NCBI RefSeq assembly: GCF_010120595.1
Contig: NZ_CP038020.1
Coordinates: forward strand, 1,488,001 to 1,552,000
Direction of reading: 5' to 3'
DNA from: Streptococcus thermophilus
Lineage (GTDB): Bacteria; Bacillota; Bacilli; Lactobacillales; Streptococcaceae
Length of the DNA: 64,000 nucleotides
The translations under genes and the position numbers were made by a program. Within the stretch, counting starts at the first letter, position 1; each line of letters opens with the position of its first letter. Shown here one piece after another: positions 37,542 to 47,067 of the stretch. The notes beneath the pieces are model-generated. The model made no database searches. It worked only from the letters and a program-made list of their open reading frames with translations, and was not told the origin of the DNA.

Positions 37542-38690
37542 TTAATACTTCTTATATAGTTCTGAGAAATTACGAATATAACTTTGTAATGAGAAGAGTT
37601 CTTTTTGGCGTTTAACAGAGGCCTTGCCAGATTGCTCTCTCTTCTCAGTGTTATCAGCCAATTCTTGGATGGCCTTAGACAATTCCGCAGGCTGATTTGG
37701 TGTGGCAAGAAGACCGTTTTCACCTTCCTTAACCATTTCACAGACACCACCATGACGGTAGCCGACTACAGGTTTGCCACAAGCCATTGATTCGAGAACT
37801 ACAGTTGGTAGAGGATCTGGATTGGTACTTGGTAAGACAAAGATATCAAACAGATTATAGAGCTCTGTCGTCTTGCTATAATAATCGATACGTTTGATTT
37901 GTTCAGCTACTGGTGAGTCTGATATAGCCTTTTCCAACTCATCAACTCGCCATTCTTCACCTTCAAAAGCACTACCTGCCAGAAAGGCTACTGCTTTTGG
38001 TTTAGCTTTTAAGATTGGAGTCACGGCTTCCAAGAAATCGCCTTGACCTTTCCATGCATTCACTCGACCAACCATTCCGATAACCAAGGCATCCTGTGCG
38101 ATACCAAACTGGTCACGAACTGCGCTGGCATCCATTTCATGATAGACGGCATTGTCAACACCATTATAGATGACCTGAACTTGGTCATTTTTTACAAAGC
38201 GAGACTGCTTGACGTGGTTGGCCACAGCATTTGAAACTGTCACAATCGTATCAGCATAACACCCCATCAAAAAGTTGATGAAATCAGAGATTGCTTTTGG
38301 TTTGACGATAATCTCGTGAACATGCCAAATCAAAGGAAGTTTCAACTTACGTTTGAGATAAATTCCCTCAAGTACCGCAGTCGTATTATTGTGAATAAGA
38401 GTAATGCCATTATCCTTAGCATATTTAGCAATTTGCTTTGAATAACGATTATAAGAGCCAAAATACTCAAGAATTCCCTTAGGATTAAAATATTTACGGC
38501 GCAAGATTGGATAATCGATAACTTTTACTTTAGCTCCAACCTCTTTCAATGCATCCACTAAGACACCATCGTTAGGCAAGATAACATGAGCCTCAAAGGC
38601 ATCTTTATCCAAACCCTTAATAAGCTCCAACAAAACCTTGTCAGCACCATACATTTCGGCACCAGCGTGAAGATATAAAATTTTCTGCAT
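37542..38690 (-). CDS. Family 4 glycosyltransferase (eps)
   Basis: A 382-residue GT-B enzyme: N-terminal ILYLHAGAEMYGADKVLLELIKGL, acceptor-domain middle, VIYNGVD, VIGMVGRVNAWKGQGDFLEA, and the donor site PSTNPDPLPTVVLESMACGKPVVGYRHGG with the conserved E(x7)E region. The PDPLPTVVLE form is that of GT4 rhamnosyl/galactosyl-type transferases of capsule clusters. Precedes the DUF1919 gene with a 1-bp gap and follows the DUF1972 gene by 2 bp. Intact. Confidence 0.88.
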   Translation of the reverse strand: MQKILYLHAGAEMYGADKVLLELIKGLDKDAFEAHVILPNDGVLVDALKEVGAKVKVIDYPILRRKYFNPKGILEYFGSYNRYSKQIAKYAKDNGITLIHNNTTAVLEGIYLKRKLKLPLIWHVHEIIVKPKAISDFINFLMGCYADTIVTVSNAVANHVKQSRFVKNDQVQVIYNGVDNAVYHEMDASAVRDQFGIAQDALVIGMVGRVNAWKGQGDFLEAVTPILKAKPKAVAFLAGSAFEGEEWRVDELEKAISDSPVAEQIKRIDYYSKTTELYNLFDIFVLPSTNPDPLPTVVLESMACGKPVVGYRHGGVCEMVKEGENGLLATPNQPAELSKAIQELADNTEKREQSGKASVKRQKELFSLQSYIRNFSELYKKY

Positions 38691-38692
38691 TT

Positions 38693-39865
38693 CTATCCTT
38701 TAAATACTTTCTCGTAGTCTATAACAATTTTTTCCCAAGTAAAGGCTTCTGCGATACGATTACTTGATTTTTGGTTGAGGTCTGCGATAGTTTCTTCATC
38801 CAATCGCTCAGCTTGATCAATGACACTTGCCAATTGTTCTTTCTTCCAATAGAGAGCACCATCTTCACCGACTTCACGGTTAAAGCCAACATCCAACAAG
38901 AGATTGAGCTTAGTTGACTCAAGTGCCTCAAGAAGTGATGGATTGGTTCCACCAACCTCATGACCATGGAAATAAGCAAAGGCATTCTCACGAATGTACT
39001 TGAGCAATTCTTGGTCATAAACAGTTCCGACAAACTTCACACGAAGATCCTTGTCAAAACCAGTTTCCTGACGCAACTTGTCGTAGAACTTGTTTTCTTC
39101 AACATTGGTAACGAGAACAAAGTCCTTGTCAGAGTTAGACGCCATAAAGCCACGAATCATAGCCTCATAGTTATTTTCAGGCACGAAGCGTCCTACAACA
39201 AGGTAATAATTGTTTTCAAAGACCCCCTTTTCGAAGTACCATGTGCGTACCTTATCATCAACCTTAGTCAATCGAGATTTAGTTGTGTCAGTTCCATAGG
39301 CGATATAGGTTGTTTGAGGACGATACTTCGCATAATCCTTTTGAATATAAGATTCAATGTTTTTACTATCACAAATCAAGAGATCTGCATGTTTAACCAT
39401 GAGTTGCTCTGAAATTTTCCAATACTTACGAACCGGAAGACTCCACTTTGCACGAAGCCATTCATGACCATCCGGGTTAACCATAAGGGTACCACCGATA
39501 GCCTTGATTTTCTTTTTAATACCTGAGATAAATGGACCAATTCGACAGGCCAAAACATAAAAAATCGGTGCTTGGTCATTATTTTCCTTAGCAATCTCAA
39601 TGGCCTTATTAAGAGCTGCGATGTCATAAGCGATGGCACGTGCAGGCCCGATATTTGGGACGTCAATATTGTAGCATTTAGCACCGTTATGTTCGAAAGT
39701 ATCTGCTGTAATTCCTGATTTAGCAGAATTTTCACGCATACAAGCTACATAATATTGGATATCTTTGTCTTGTTGGAACTCTGTCAACTTCTCAACAAAG
39801 GTCTCAAATCCACCATATTTTGCTGGAATTCCCTTAGAACCAACGATATAAACTGTTTTTGTCAT
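38693..39865 (-). CDS. DUF1972 glycosyltransferase (rhamnosyltransferase Cps2T-like)
   Basis: A 390-residue GT-B enzyme. The N-terminal DUF1972 domain has VYIVGSKGIPAKYGGFETFVEKL and DIPVxxGPARAIAYDI-like sequence; the C-terminal GT4 half has YLVVGRFVPENNYEAMIRG and HGHEVGGTNPSLLEAL. The DUF1972 arrangement matches the beta-1,4-rhamnosyltransferase that usually adds the second sugar in streptococcal capsule and eps units. It comes directly after epsE, the usual location for the second-sugar transferase. Sugar identity is inferred from the family only. Intact. Confidence 0.85.
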   Translation of the reverse strand: MTKTVYIVGSKGIPAKYGGFETFVEKLTEFQQDKDIQYYVACMRENSAKSGITADTFEHNGAKCYNIDVPNIGPARAIAYDIAALNKAIEIAKENNDQAPIFYVLACRIGPFISGIKKKIKAIGGTLMVNPDGHEWLRAKWSLPVRKYWKISEQLMVKHADLLICDSKNIESYIQKDYAKYRPQTTYIAYGTDTTKSRLTKVDDKVRTWYFEKGVFENNYYLVVGRFVPENNYEAMIRGFMASNSDKDFVLVTNVEENKFYDKLRQETGFDKDLRVKFVGTVYDQELLKYIRENAFAYFHGHEVGGTNPSLLEALESTKLNLLLDVGFNREVGEDGALYWKKEQLASVIDQAERLDEETIADLNQKSSNRIAEAFTWEKIVIDYEKVFKG

Positions 39866-39897
39866 TTAATCACCATTAAAAGAAATGGAGAAAGCCA

Positions 39898-41265
39898 TCA
39901 CTTTGCTCCATCCTTCATTACTACTACTTTAATTGTTTTCAATAAGATTTTGATATCGCGCCAGATTGTCCATCCGTCCATATAAGCAACGTCTAGTTTT
40001 ACAACTTCATCAAAATCAGTAATTTCACTTCGACCGCTTACTTGCCAAAGACCAGTAATACCTGGTTTAAAGCTGAGGCGACGTTTTTGTTCCGGTGTAT
40101 AAGATTCGTACTCATCCAATGTTGGTGGACGTGTTCCTACCAAGCTCATATCACCTTTTAGAACATTCCAAAATTGTGGAAGTTCATCAAGACTCGTTTT
40201 ACGAATGAAATGTCCAATTTTGGTAATACGTGGATCATTTTCCATCTTAAACATACCACCAGACATTTGATTCTGTGCCATCAAATTCTTCTTAATTTCT
40301 TCCGCATCAACACGCATAGAACGGAATTTATAAAACTTGAAGATACGTCCATTTTCTCCCACACGATCTTGAGCAAAAATAGCTGGCCCTCCATCTTTAC
40401 GAATAAGAGGATAAAGGAAGATTCCAACAATACCACAGAGCACCAAACCAACTAGAGCTCCACAGATATCGAGGAAGCGTTTCGCCAAAATATCTCCATA
40501 GCTATAAAAATGCGTAGAAAACGTAACAACTTTGAAAGGACCCAATTGTTGAATACGTTTTTCACCCTGACTCATAAATTCAAGGGCATTCAAATTAATG
40601 GATACTGGGATTCCCATAAGTTCAAATGGTGACGCATAATCCCAAATCTTGTACTGCTCACTTGGCAGATTAATCAAAACTTGGTCTACTACTGAGTGTG
40701 TCGCATATTCAATCAAATTTTCAGGTTTAACACTCTTGATAAATGGATCAGTGAAATAAGGATTATCCAAGACACAAACGGCTGTAATCCTACCATCCAT
40801 ATTGTCTTTCATACGAGACAAAACATTTTCAAGACGTGCCTGATCAGAAATCAAGAGAATATTCTTGTTACTTTTACGACGTGTATAAATAGATGAGCGG
40901 AAATACTTAAGAACTGTATTTGTAAAGTATAAGAGAACACCTGAAATTAGGGTGACGTAAAGAAGTCCGCGACGTGAGATTGAAAAACTTCCATCTGCAA
41001 AAAATGAGAGGAAAGTTGCAATTAGAGCAAATATGAAACAATATTTGACAGTTGCAATGAGTTCATCCAAGTAGCCTCTATACTTAAGATTTTCATAATA
41101 ACTACTGATATAGTAAGACACTACATGTACGACACCTAAAAGGACAATGCTTCCTTGGGTAATCTCTGTATAAGGTAGTTTACTAGCTACCATGGCTGCG
41201 AAAACAACCACAACCAACTGTATAATACCAATTTCAATGCGACGAATTTCTTGTTTTTCTTTCAC
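39898..41265 (-). CDS. epsE: Undecaprenyl-phosphate sugar-1-phosphate transferase (priming enzyme)
   Basis: A 455-residue polyprenyl-phosphate hexose-1-P transferase that starts assembly of the repeating unit. There are four N-terminal membrane segments (about 14-125), a CoA-binding-like middle, a fifth segment near 275-300, and the catalytic PHPT domain: [65 protein letters not shown], and [18 protein letters not shown]. Whether it transfers glucose- or galactose-1-P cannot be told. First biosynthetic gene after the epsABCD regulatory block. Intact. Confidence 0.92.
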   Translation of the reverse strand: MKEKQEIRRIEIGIIQLVVVVFAAMVASKLPYTEITQGSIVLLGVVHVVSYYISSYYENLKYRGYLDELIATVKYCFIFALIATFLSFFADGSFSISRRGLLYVTLISGVLLYFTNTVLKYFRSSIYTRRKSNKNILLISDQARLENVLSRMKDNMDGRITAVCVLDNPYFTDPFIKSVKPENLIEYATHSVVDQVLINLPSEQYKIWDYASPFELMGIPVSINLNALEFMSQGEKRIQQLGPFKVVTFSTHFYSYGDILAKRFLDICGALVGLVLCGIVGIFLYPLIRKDGGPAIFAQDRVGENGRIFKFYKFRSMRVDAEEIKKNLMAQNQMSGGMFKMENDPRITKIGHFIRKTSLDELPQFWNVLKGDMSLVGTRPPTLDEYESYTPEQKRRLSFKPGITGLWQVSGRSEITDFDEVVKLDVAYMDGWTIWRDIKILLKTIKVVVMKDGAK

Positions 41266-41321
41266 TCTAAACCCCTTTTTAATCTGTTAAGGTATAAGGA
41301 GCCGCATCATCCCCATTAATG

Positions 41322-42062
41322 CTATCCTTTTCTACGACGATGTGCTCTTGAATGACCTTCTTTTTGGTCAGATTTTTTTCCATACTCGCCATATGATCCG
41401 TAAGAACCATACGATCCATATTTATCAACTGTCATGTCAACTTTATTAAGGACGACCCCTAAGAACTGAGAACCACTTTGTTCCAATTGTTCAACGGCCT
41501 TAGTTACGAAACGACGTTTAATTTTTCCAGCTGCTGTAACCAAAAGACTGGCATCAGCCTGATGGGCAATAATAACAGCATCAATGACCAAACCAACTGG
41601 TGGTGTATCGATGATGACATAATCATAACGACTACGAGCAACTTCCATCAAATGTCTAAAATTGTCATTTTGCAAAAGACTTGTTGGATTAGGTGGAACA
41701 GGACCAGATGCAATAACATCCAAACCAGAAATATTAGTTTGGCAAATCGTTTCATTTAGATCGGCATTTCCTGAAAGAAAATTTGAAAGACCTTTATAAG
41801 GCTCATTTGATTTAAATGTACCTGAAAAAACAGAATTACGAGTATCAGAATCAATCAGAAGTGTTCGGAGCCCAACACTAGCAAATGAAATCGCCAAGTT
41901 AAGAGATGTCGTTGATTTTCCTTCACCAGCTTCAACAGAGCTAATCGCAATCACTTTAATCTGAGCACCAGAAAATTGAATATTTGTGCGAATGGCATTG
42001 TAATACTCTTCTGTTTGTTTGGCAAAGTTTACTTTAGATTTTACTAACTTTAATAAAGGCAT
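41322..42062 (-). CDS. epsD: Bacterial tyrosine kinase controlling polysaccharide synthesis
   Basis: A 246-residue BY-kinase of the CpsD/EpsD type, the cytoplasmic partner of EpsC. Walker A is [17 protein letters not shown] (about 41-57), Walker A' [12 protein letters not shown], and Walker [13 protein letters not shown]. The C-terminus carries the autophosphorylation cluster with five tyrosines in a [14 protein letters not shown] repeat, dephosphorylated by EpsB. It lies 9 bp behind epsC. Intact. Confidence 0.93.
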   Translation of the reverse strand: MPLLKLVKSKVNFAKQTEEYYNAIRTNIQFSGAQIKVIAISSVEAGEGKSTTSLNLAISFASVGLRTLLIDSDTRNSVFSGTFKSNEPYKGLSNFLSGNADLNETICQTNISGLDVIASGPVPPNPTSLLQNDNFRHLMEVARSRYDYVIIDTPPVGLVIDAVIIAHQADASLLVTAAGKIKRRFVTKAVEQLEQSGSQFLGVVLNKVDMTVDKYGSYGSYGSYGEYGKKSDQKEGHSRAHRRRKG

Positions 42063-42071
42063 TTCTTCTCC

Positions 42072-42764
42072 TTAAATCTTATCTTTATCAGGGACAATTC
42101 CAAGAAGTGTCATTCCAAGGGCATCTTCCACATCTTCTGGACGGCGAACACGATCATCTAGGATTTCACGTACCAATACACCAACCACTGCAAGGAATCC
42201 TCCAAGCACTGCCCCAAGAAGCACATTACGTTTGATATTTGGTGAAGATGGTGACTCTGGCAATTTAGCTTCTTCGAGCGTTGTGACATCTTCAACTTTT
42301 GTCACGTTCTTGATTTTTTCTGAAGCAACTTCACGAACCTTATTAGCAAGCACTTGAGCATCTTGACCAGTTTTGGCTTTTACTGAGATTGAAATAAGAC
42401 GAGTATCTGTAGGAATATTAACTGAAACCATTTTAGACAGTTCTGTCTCACTCAAATTCAACTTTTCATCTTTAATAACTTCTGATAATACATCATTTGA
42501 TGTAATAATCTCTTTATAGTCATTTGCCAAATAGGTACCAGCTTGCAAATCTTGAGCAGAAAGATTATTATTATCTGTTGCCTGATTAACAACATAGATA
42601 CGCGTTGTTGATGTATATGTTGGTTGGATAAAGAAATAAGTACCTAAGAAACTGAAAACAGCGAAATAAAAAGCTGTGAAAAGAATCAAAAGCTTCTTCG
42701 TCCAAAGTTTATGTAGCAATGCTAGTACGTCGATTTCAACACTTTTAGTGTTATCTTGATTCAT
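42072..42764 (-). CDS. epsC: Polysaccharide chain-length regulator / kinase adaptor
   Basis: A 230-residue Wzz/CpsC protein with two membrane segments (about 28-48 and 178-198) flanking an extracellular domain, and the Pro-rich motif LPESPSSPNIKRNVL just before the second segment. The cytoplasmic C-terminus activates the EpsD kinase. Genes epsB, epsC and epsD are spaced by 8 and 9 bp, consistent with translation as a unit. Intact. Confidence 0.93.
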   Translation of the reverse strand: MNQDNTKSVEIDVLALLHKLWTKKLLILFTAFYFAVFSFLGTYFFIQPTYTSTTRIYVVNQATDNNNLSAQDLQAGTYLANDYKEIITSNDVLSEVIKDEKLNLSETELSKMVSVNIPTDTRLISISVKAKTGQDAQVLANKVREVASEKIKNVTKVEDVTTLEEAKLPESPSSPNIKRNVLLGAVLGGFLAVVGVLVREILDDRVRRPEDVEDALGMTLLGIVPDKDKI

Positions 42765-42772
42765 AATATCTC

Positions 42773-43504
42773 CTATAAATATTTATTTTCTAGTAATGTT
42801 TTGGGATTTTCAATAAAAAGATTCTTAGCACGTTTGGGGCCGTAGTTCTTTTTAACAATTTCATAAGCATCTTTCATAAATGGTGGTCTCGGCCCAAGAT
42901 TATGCATGTCGCTAGCAACCATATGAACCAAATTTTTCTCCAAAAAATAACGAACACGTTTTTTTCTTACTTTATCTTTATCTCCAAAGAGCTTTGGTTT
43001 TAGAACATGAGAGCTATTAACTTGAGTATAGCACCCCATGTTGATGATTTCTCGAACACGGTCAGCATTTTCTTCGAGGGCATCATAGCGCTCAATATGA
43101 GCAACAATAGGCGTTACCCCCGCTCTCAAAACATTACTAAGCCCACTATGAATTTCTTTCCAAGATGTGCGAGCACTAAACTCAATCAAAGCAAATTGAG
43201 TGTTGTGCATGCGCGGAATGAGATTCTTTTCAAGTTTCTCCACAATGTCTAAGGTGTAATAAAGTTCACCTCCATAATAAATAGTTAAGTCTGGATAAAG
43301 TGCTTCTGCTTCTGCTTTTACCTTAGAAAAGTTGGCAAAAATTTTATCCTCTGGAGTCTCAAACATTCCCTTACGACGATGGGATGTTGAAACAATCTTA
43401 CGTACCCCCTGGGCGTAACTTTCACCAATGAGGTCTAAACTTTCTTCTAAAGTTTTAGGACCATCATCAACATCAAAAACAATATGTGAGTGAACGTCAA
43501 TCAC
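42773..43504 (-). CDS. epsB: Tyrosine-protein phosphatase, PHP type
   Basis: A 243-residue CpsB/Wzb-like manganese-dependent phosphatase with the PHP fold: MIDVHSHIVFDVDDGP (HxH metal ligands), VSTSHRRKGMFE, GGELYY, IVAHIERYDA, and ASDMHNLGPRPP (last metal ligands). It removes phosphate from the EpsD tyrosine cluster. Its ATG overlaps the end of epsA directly (stop at 43505, start at 43504). Intact. Confidence 0.93.
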   Translation of the reverse strand: MIDVHSHIVFDVDDGPKTLEESLDLIGESYAQGVRKIVSTSHRRKGMFETPEDKIFANFSKVKAEAEALYPDLTIYYGGELYYTLDIVEKLEKNLIPRMHNTQFALIEFSARTSWKEIHSGLSNVLRAGVTPIVAHIERYDALEENADRVREIINMGCYTQVNSSHVLKPKLFGDKDKVRKKRVRYFLEKNLVHMVASDMHNLGPRPPFMKDAYEIVKKNYGPKRAKNLFIENPKTLLENKYL

Positions 43505-44965
43505 TTATTTTTCCTCCATCAGATTTTTGATAGCTTGAGAGGCACTTGCCACACTCGAATTATCTAGTTTCATCATGTAAAGACTAGAATTTGGCATCGC
43601 ATAAGAGGTCAATTGTCCGGTTGAACCTGTACCAGTTACTGCTTGAGACGTTACTGTAAATTTAGAGCCTGAATCAAGTTGTGTATTAGCCAAAGCATTA
43701 ATGGTATCCAAAGAAATATTTGTCTGAACAGAGTCTTGGAGATTATTAACGATTGAAGTAAAGTTTGATACAGACTTTAGAGAAGCCAACTTGTTTACAA
43801 TCGCAGAAATGACTTTCTCCTGGTTTTTACCACGGTCATTATCTCCGCCATCTAAACTATAGCGTTCACGAACAAATCCAAGTGCTTGCTCTGAATTCAT
43901 TTGGATATCTCCAACTGGGAAATCAAACTTCCCATGAAGACTTGTGAAAGCTTGATCATTATGGACTGTCACACCACCAAGTTGGTCAATCAACTTAAGG
44001 AAAGATGTGAAGTTAATTCGTGCATAGTAATCAATCTTAATACCATATAGATCTTCCAGAGTTTGTTCAGATGTTTCAACGCCATAAATACCTGCGTGGG
44101 TTAATTTATCATACTGGTCTGCCCCACCACCAGGAATCTTAACGTATGCATCACGTGGAGTAGTCGTCAATAGAATCTTATGTGTATTCATGTTTACTGT
44201 CATAATGATATTGACATCTGAACGTGACACTGTTGAAATCGAACCGTAGGTATCAATACCACTAATATAAATATTGAAGACTTTTGAATCTACTTGTTTT
44301 GCAGAGTTGTTATTCTTCTTTTTAATTTTATAAGTATAAATTGTTTTTAGATTTGAAGCAAAGTTACTATCGACAGACTCTAATAGGCTAGCATAAGAGC
44401 CACTCAAGACCATAGCTTTAGATTTGCCAGACTTGAGATTATCATAAGCTTCTTGATATGAGGCAACATCATCAACTTTAACATCAACTTTTTTATCTTT
44501 TTTGAGAGCTGACATCAATATCTCGATATTGTTCTTATCAACCTTAGTAGGTGCCTGTACGCTAGTAAGCTGGCTCACATCTTTGATGTCACTTTCCTTA
44601 GGAACCACGATAATCATTTCTACTTCAGAAAAAGCTGCCGTCTGATTCATACGGTTAGTGATGTCAATCATTTGTTTAAAACCAAAAATACCAACCAGAG
44701 AAACTAGCGAGAAGATAACCAATACAACCGTTGTCACTAGTGGTGATTTCTTAGTCTTCTGAAGGAAGATGCTAATAGCAAGAACTACCAACAAACCAAT
44801 AGTGATAATGATGTTCAAAAACCTAAAGGATAGGAAATTATAATTGAACATGGTGAATAATAAGACCAATGCTAAAATAGCATACAGAATGGTCAACCCA
44901 ACGTTGACCATCCCCCACGATCTATTACTCGTCCGTTTCTGCTTACGTTTCATATGCGAACTCAT
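43505..44965 (-). CDS. epsA: LytR-CpsA-Psr family protein, eps regulator/ligase
   Basis: A 486-residue membrane protein opening the eps operon. There are three hydrophobic segments near the N-terminus (about 18-40, 44-66, 76-98), then an extracellular accessory domain (about 100-240) and the LCP catalytic domain (about 245-480) with TTPRDAYVKIPGGGADQYDKLTHAGIYG, and ERYSLDGGDNDRGKNQEKVI containing the Arg/Asp residues that bind polyprenyl pyrophosphate. LCP proteins attach polysaccharides to peptidoglycan; the early name epsA as regulator is historical. GGAGC lies 8 bp before the ATG. A consensus promoter stands 41 bp upstream. Confidence 0.92.
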   Translation of the reverse strand: MSSHMKRKQKRTSNRSWGMVNVGLTILYAILALVLLFTMFNYNFLSFRFLNIIITIGLLVVLAISIFLQKTKKSPLVTTVVLVIFSLVSLVGIFGFKQMIDITNRMNQTAAFSEVEMIIVVPKESDIKDVSQLTSVQAPTKVDKNNIEILMSALKKDKKVDVKVDDVASYQEAYDNLKSGKSKAMVLSGSYASLLESVDSNFASNLKTIYTYKIKKKNNNSAKQVDSKVFNIYISGIDTYGSISTVSRSDVNIIMTVNMNTHKILLTTTPRDAYVKIPGGGADQYDKLTHAGIYGVETSEQTLEDLYGIKIDYYARINFTSFLKLIDQLGGVTVHNDQAFTSLHGKFDFPVGDIQMNSEQALGFVRERYSLDGGDNDRGKNQEKVISAIVNKLASLKSVSNFTSIVNNLQDSVQTNISLDTINALANTQLDSGSKFTVTSQAVTGTGSTGQLTSYAMPNSSLYMMKLDNSSVASASQAIKNLMEEK

Positions 44966-45005
44966 ATAAATTGCTCCTGAATATTAAAATTAGACATTCG
45001 CCATT

Positions 45006-45034
45006 ATTATAACATTAATACAACTTCATTTCAA
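45006..45034 (-). promoter_or_regulatory. Promoter of the eps operon
   Basis: On the minus strand TTGAAA (-35, at 45034-45029), exactly 17 bp, then TATAAT (-10, at 45011-45006). A typical sigma-A promoter, about 41 bp upstream of the epsA start codon. Confidence 0.85.
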
Positions 45035-45058
45035 TTGTCATTCTTTTTTCAAAAATTA

Positions 45059-45072
45059 AGAAAACGTTTTTA
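45059..45072. promoter_or_regulatory. Possible CcpA (cre) site upstream of the eps promoter
   Basis: AGAAAACGTTTTTA has a perfect AAAACGTTTT core and matches the cre pattern TGWNANCGNTNWCA except at two positions. It lies about 25 bp upstream of the -35 element. A regulatory role is inference. Confidence 0.35.
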
Positions 45073-45270
45073 TTATGATATCAATCATTTAATTTATATC
45101 ATTTTCCATTATATTGTGAACTATCTTTCAAATTTTTAGTAGTTAAACTTTAAATTGTCGGATATTTACCTATTTATTACAAGTCTTCTTCTTCCAAATA
45201 TTTTTATTTTTTCTAGTAGTTTGAAAAATTTTAACTTATTATCACTTCGAACAGATATTAGCTACAACAC

Positions 45271-45297
45271 AAAAGGACGACCAAATGGCGTCCTTTT
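45271..45297 (-). terminator. Terminator after deoD
   Basis: AAAAGGACG and CGTCCTTTT form a 9-bp stem, with inner CCA/TGG pairs next to one bulged base. It begins 6 bp after the deoD stop and separates the nucleoside operon from eps. Confidence 0.8.
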
Positions 45298-45302
45298 ACA
45301 AA

Positions 45303-46013
45303 CTAGTCTGCAATTAGTGTTTCAAGACCAACTTTCATCATGTCAGTGAAAGTATTTTGACGTTCCTCAGCTGTTGTGTCCTCATCTGGATTTACCAAAC
45401 TATCAGAAATAGTCATAATAGCCAGAGCATCTACTTGGTGTTGGGCTGCAAGGTAGTAAAGTGCTGCTGCTTCCATTTCGACAGCCTTCACGCCCCATTT
45501 CCCAAGTTCAATATTTTTTTCAAAATAATTTGAGTAGAAAACATCAGAAGATAGAACATTACCAACATGTGTTGTCATACCAAAATTTTTGGCGATGTGA
45601 TAAGCCTTATCCAAGAGATTGAAATTTGCAATTTGAGGAAAGTCGTATTGAGGCCAGTCATTACGAATAATATTAGAGTTAGTTGCTGCAGCTTGTGCTA
45701 GAACCAACTCACGAACGTGAACATCCTCATTCAAAGAGCCAGCAGTTCCTACGCGAATTAATTTTTTGACACCGTAGTCAACAATGAGCTCACGTGCATA
45801 GATAGAGATAGAAGGCATCCCCATCCCTGTTCCCATTACTGAGACACGTTCACCCTTGTATGTTCCTGTGTAACCAAACATGTTACGTACTTCGTTGAAA
45901 CACACAGCATCTTCAAGGAAATTTTCGGCAATGAATTTCGCTCGTAAAGGATCTCCAGGTAGGAGAATTTTATCAGCAATTTCATCTTGCTTAGCAGCAA
46001 TATGGATAGACAT
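45303..46013 (-). CDS. deoD: Purine-nucleoside phosphorylase, DeoD type
   Basis: A 236-residue hexameric-type PNP that splits purine (deoxy)ribonucleosides with phosphate. It has [30 protein letters not shown] (phosphate site GDPLRA), [52 protein letters not shown] (ribose site Met-Glu) and ISDSL with the base-contacting Asp. Last gene of the nucleoside catabolic series rpiA-deoB-punA-deoD. It has its own 340-bp upstream region with two leader-like elements, so it may be expressed separately. Intact. Marks the conserved 5' flank of the eps cluster. Confidence 0.95.
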   Translation of the reverse strand: MSIHIAAKQDEIADKILLPGDPLRAKFIAENFLEDAVCFNEVRNMFGYTGTYKGERVSVMGTGMGMPSISIYARELIVDYGVKKLIRVGTAGSLNEDVHVRELVLAQAAATNSNIIRNDWPQYDFPQIANFNLLDKAYHIAKNFGMTTHVGNVLSSDVFYSNYFEKNIELGKWGVKAVEMEAAALYYLAAQHQVDALAIMTISDSLVNPDEDTTAEERQNTFTDMMKVGLETLIAD

Positions 46014-46351
46014 AATTAATCTATAAAGGGCGACAGAGACGAAGTAAAAATAAAAAACTTACGAAGATTGCCAATGCTATTCAGTTTATCTTTTTCACTC
46101 TTCTCCGCCCGTATTCAGTTCATTGAATACGGTTAACCCATCCTTTCTATTAATTTATAAAGGTTAAAGAGCAACTAGAAAGTAATTGAAAATAAGGAAG
46201 CTGACATAGCTCTACGCGTCTAAGCAGGTTAGCTATTTCCCAAACTCTCCACTCATTTTCAAATATAAATACCTGCTCCGCAATCCTTAAGTTATATTTT
46301 TTAAAGTTTTCTACTACTACTATATAAATAGTATATGAGCTACTTAAATGT
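46014..46351 (-). repeat. Leader-like intergenic region upstream of deoD with two related elements
   Basis: No gene fits in this 338-bp gap. On the minus strand it contains block 1 (46254-46234) and block 2 (46197-46167) of the element described upstream of lpd, spaced 36 bp apart. Then comes GAAAGGATGGG, a hairpin CGTATTC-8 nt-GAATACG (about 46100-46128), a diverged GGCGGAGAAG block, and a TCGTCTCTGTCGCCCTT block ending close to the deoD ATG. The second set looks like a diverged copy of the first. The 46290-46350 part is AT-rich without visible signal. Confidence 0.5.
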
Positions 46352-47067
46352 TTAGATCTGGGTTAGTGAATCTAGAAAAGCAAATAATTTTTTATTCATT
46401 TGAGAATAATCATGATTATGCAATTGTTCTGGTGTTTGAACAAAATCTAACTGTTTATTTTGCTGGTACAAATGCTCTTCACCATCAGCAGCTATCAGTA
46501 AATCAATCGCTTCAAGGTCAAACTCTAAATGTGCTTGGAAGGCATAATGTTCAGGGCTAAAGCAAATTATTTGGCGTGGACAGCCCTTGCTAGTCGCAAG
46601 AACAACTGCCTTGTCGCTCAAACCAGGCATATCACCATGCCAGTGACCCGTGTTTAAAGTAGAACCAAGATTTTTAATGTGTGCTCATCAGCTAATCCTT
46701 CATCAGTTAAGGTCAAAGGGAAAACGCCAATTTCACGTTCTGGACTATGTTCATATTTTCCACCATAAGCTACAGATAAAAGTTGAGCCCCTAAGCATAC
46801 CCCGACAATATAGATATCAGCATCAATTGCTTTTTGAATTAATGCAATTTCAGCCTTTGGATCATAGTATGGAAAGACTTGACGATCTTCATCAGGTGAC
46901 TGAGGTCCGCCCATTACTATAAGGAAATCAATATCATCAACAGTTTCTGGAAGTTCTTCTTCCTCATAAACCCTTGTTGACGAAATATGATGTCCACGCT
47001 TTTGAGCCCATTTCAAATAAGCTCCTGGAACCTCAAATTTTTCGTGTAAGATAAAATGAATATTCAT
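46352..47067 (-). pseudogene. Class I glutamine amidotransferase-like protein, frameshifted
   Basis: GMP-synthase-like GATase of about 237 residues. The N-terminal part keeps IVMGGPQSPDED and the nucleophile elbow GVCLGAQLLS; the C-terminal part keeps NTGHWHGDMPG, FSPEHYAFQAHLEF (His) and ends at 46352. One indel near 46670 (KIL-VLL instead of NLGSTLNTGHW) breaks the frame. Its ATG at 47067 overlaps the ClC stop as ATGA, so it was translationally coupled. Confidence 0.85.

Larger units (their letters stand above)
44966..45302. other. Intergenic region between epsA and deoD
   Basis: About 335 bp, very AT-rich. It contains the eps promoter (45006-45034), a cre-like palindrome (45059-45072) and the deoD terminator (45271-45297). 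No further gene was seen; short open frames lack ribosome sites. Confidence 0.7.

Noticed and set aside
46014..46351. BOX or RUP elements upstream of deoD
   Set aside because: The blocks do not match the pneumococcal BOX or RUP consensus that I know; only similarity to the lpd leader is supported.
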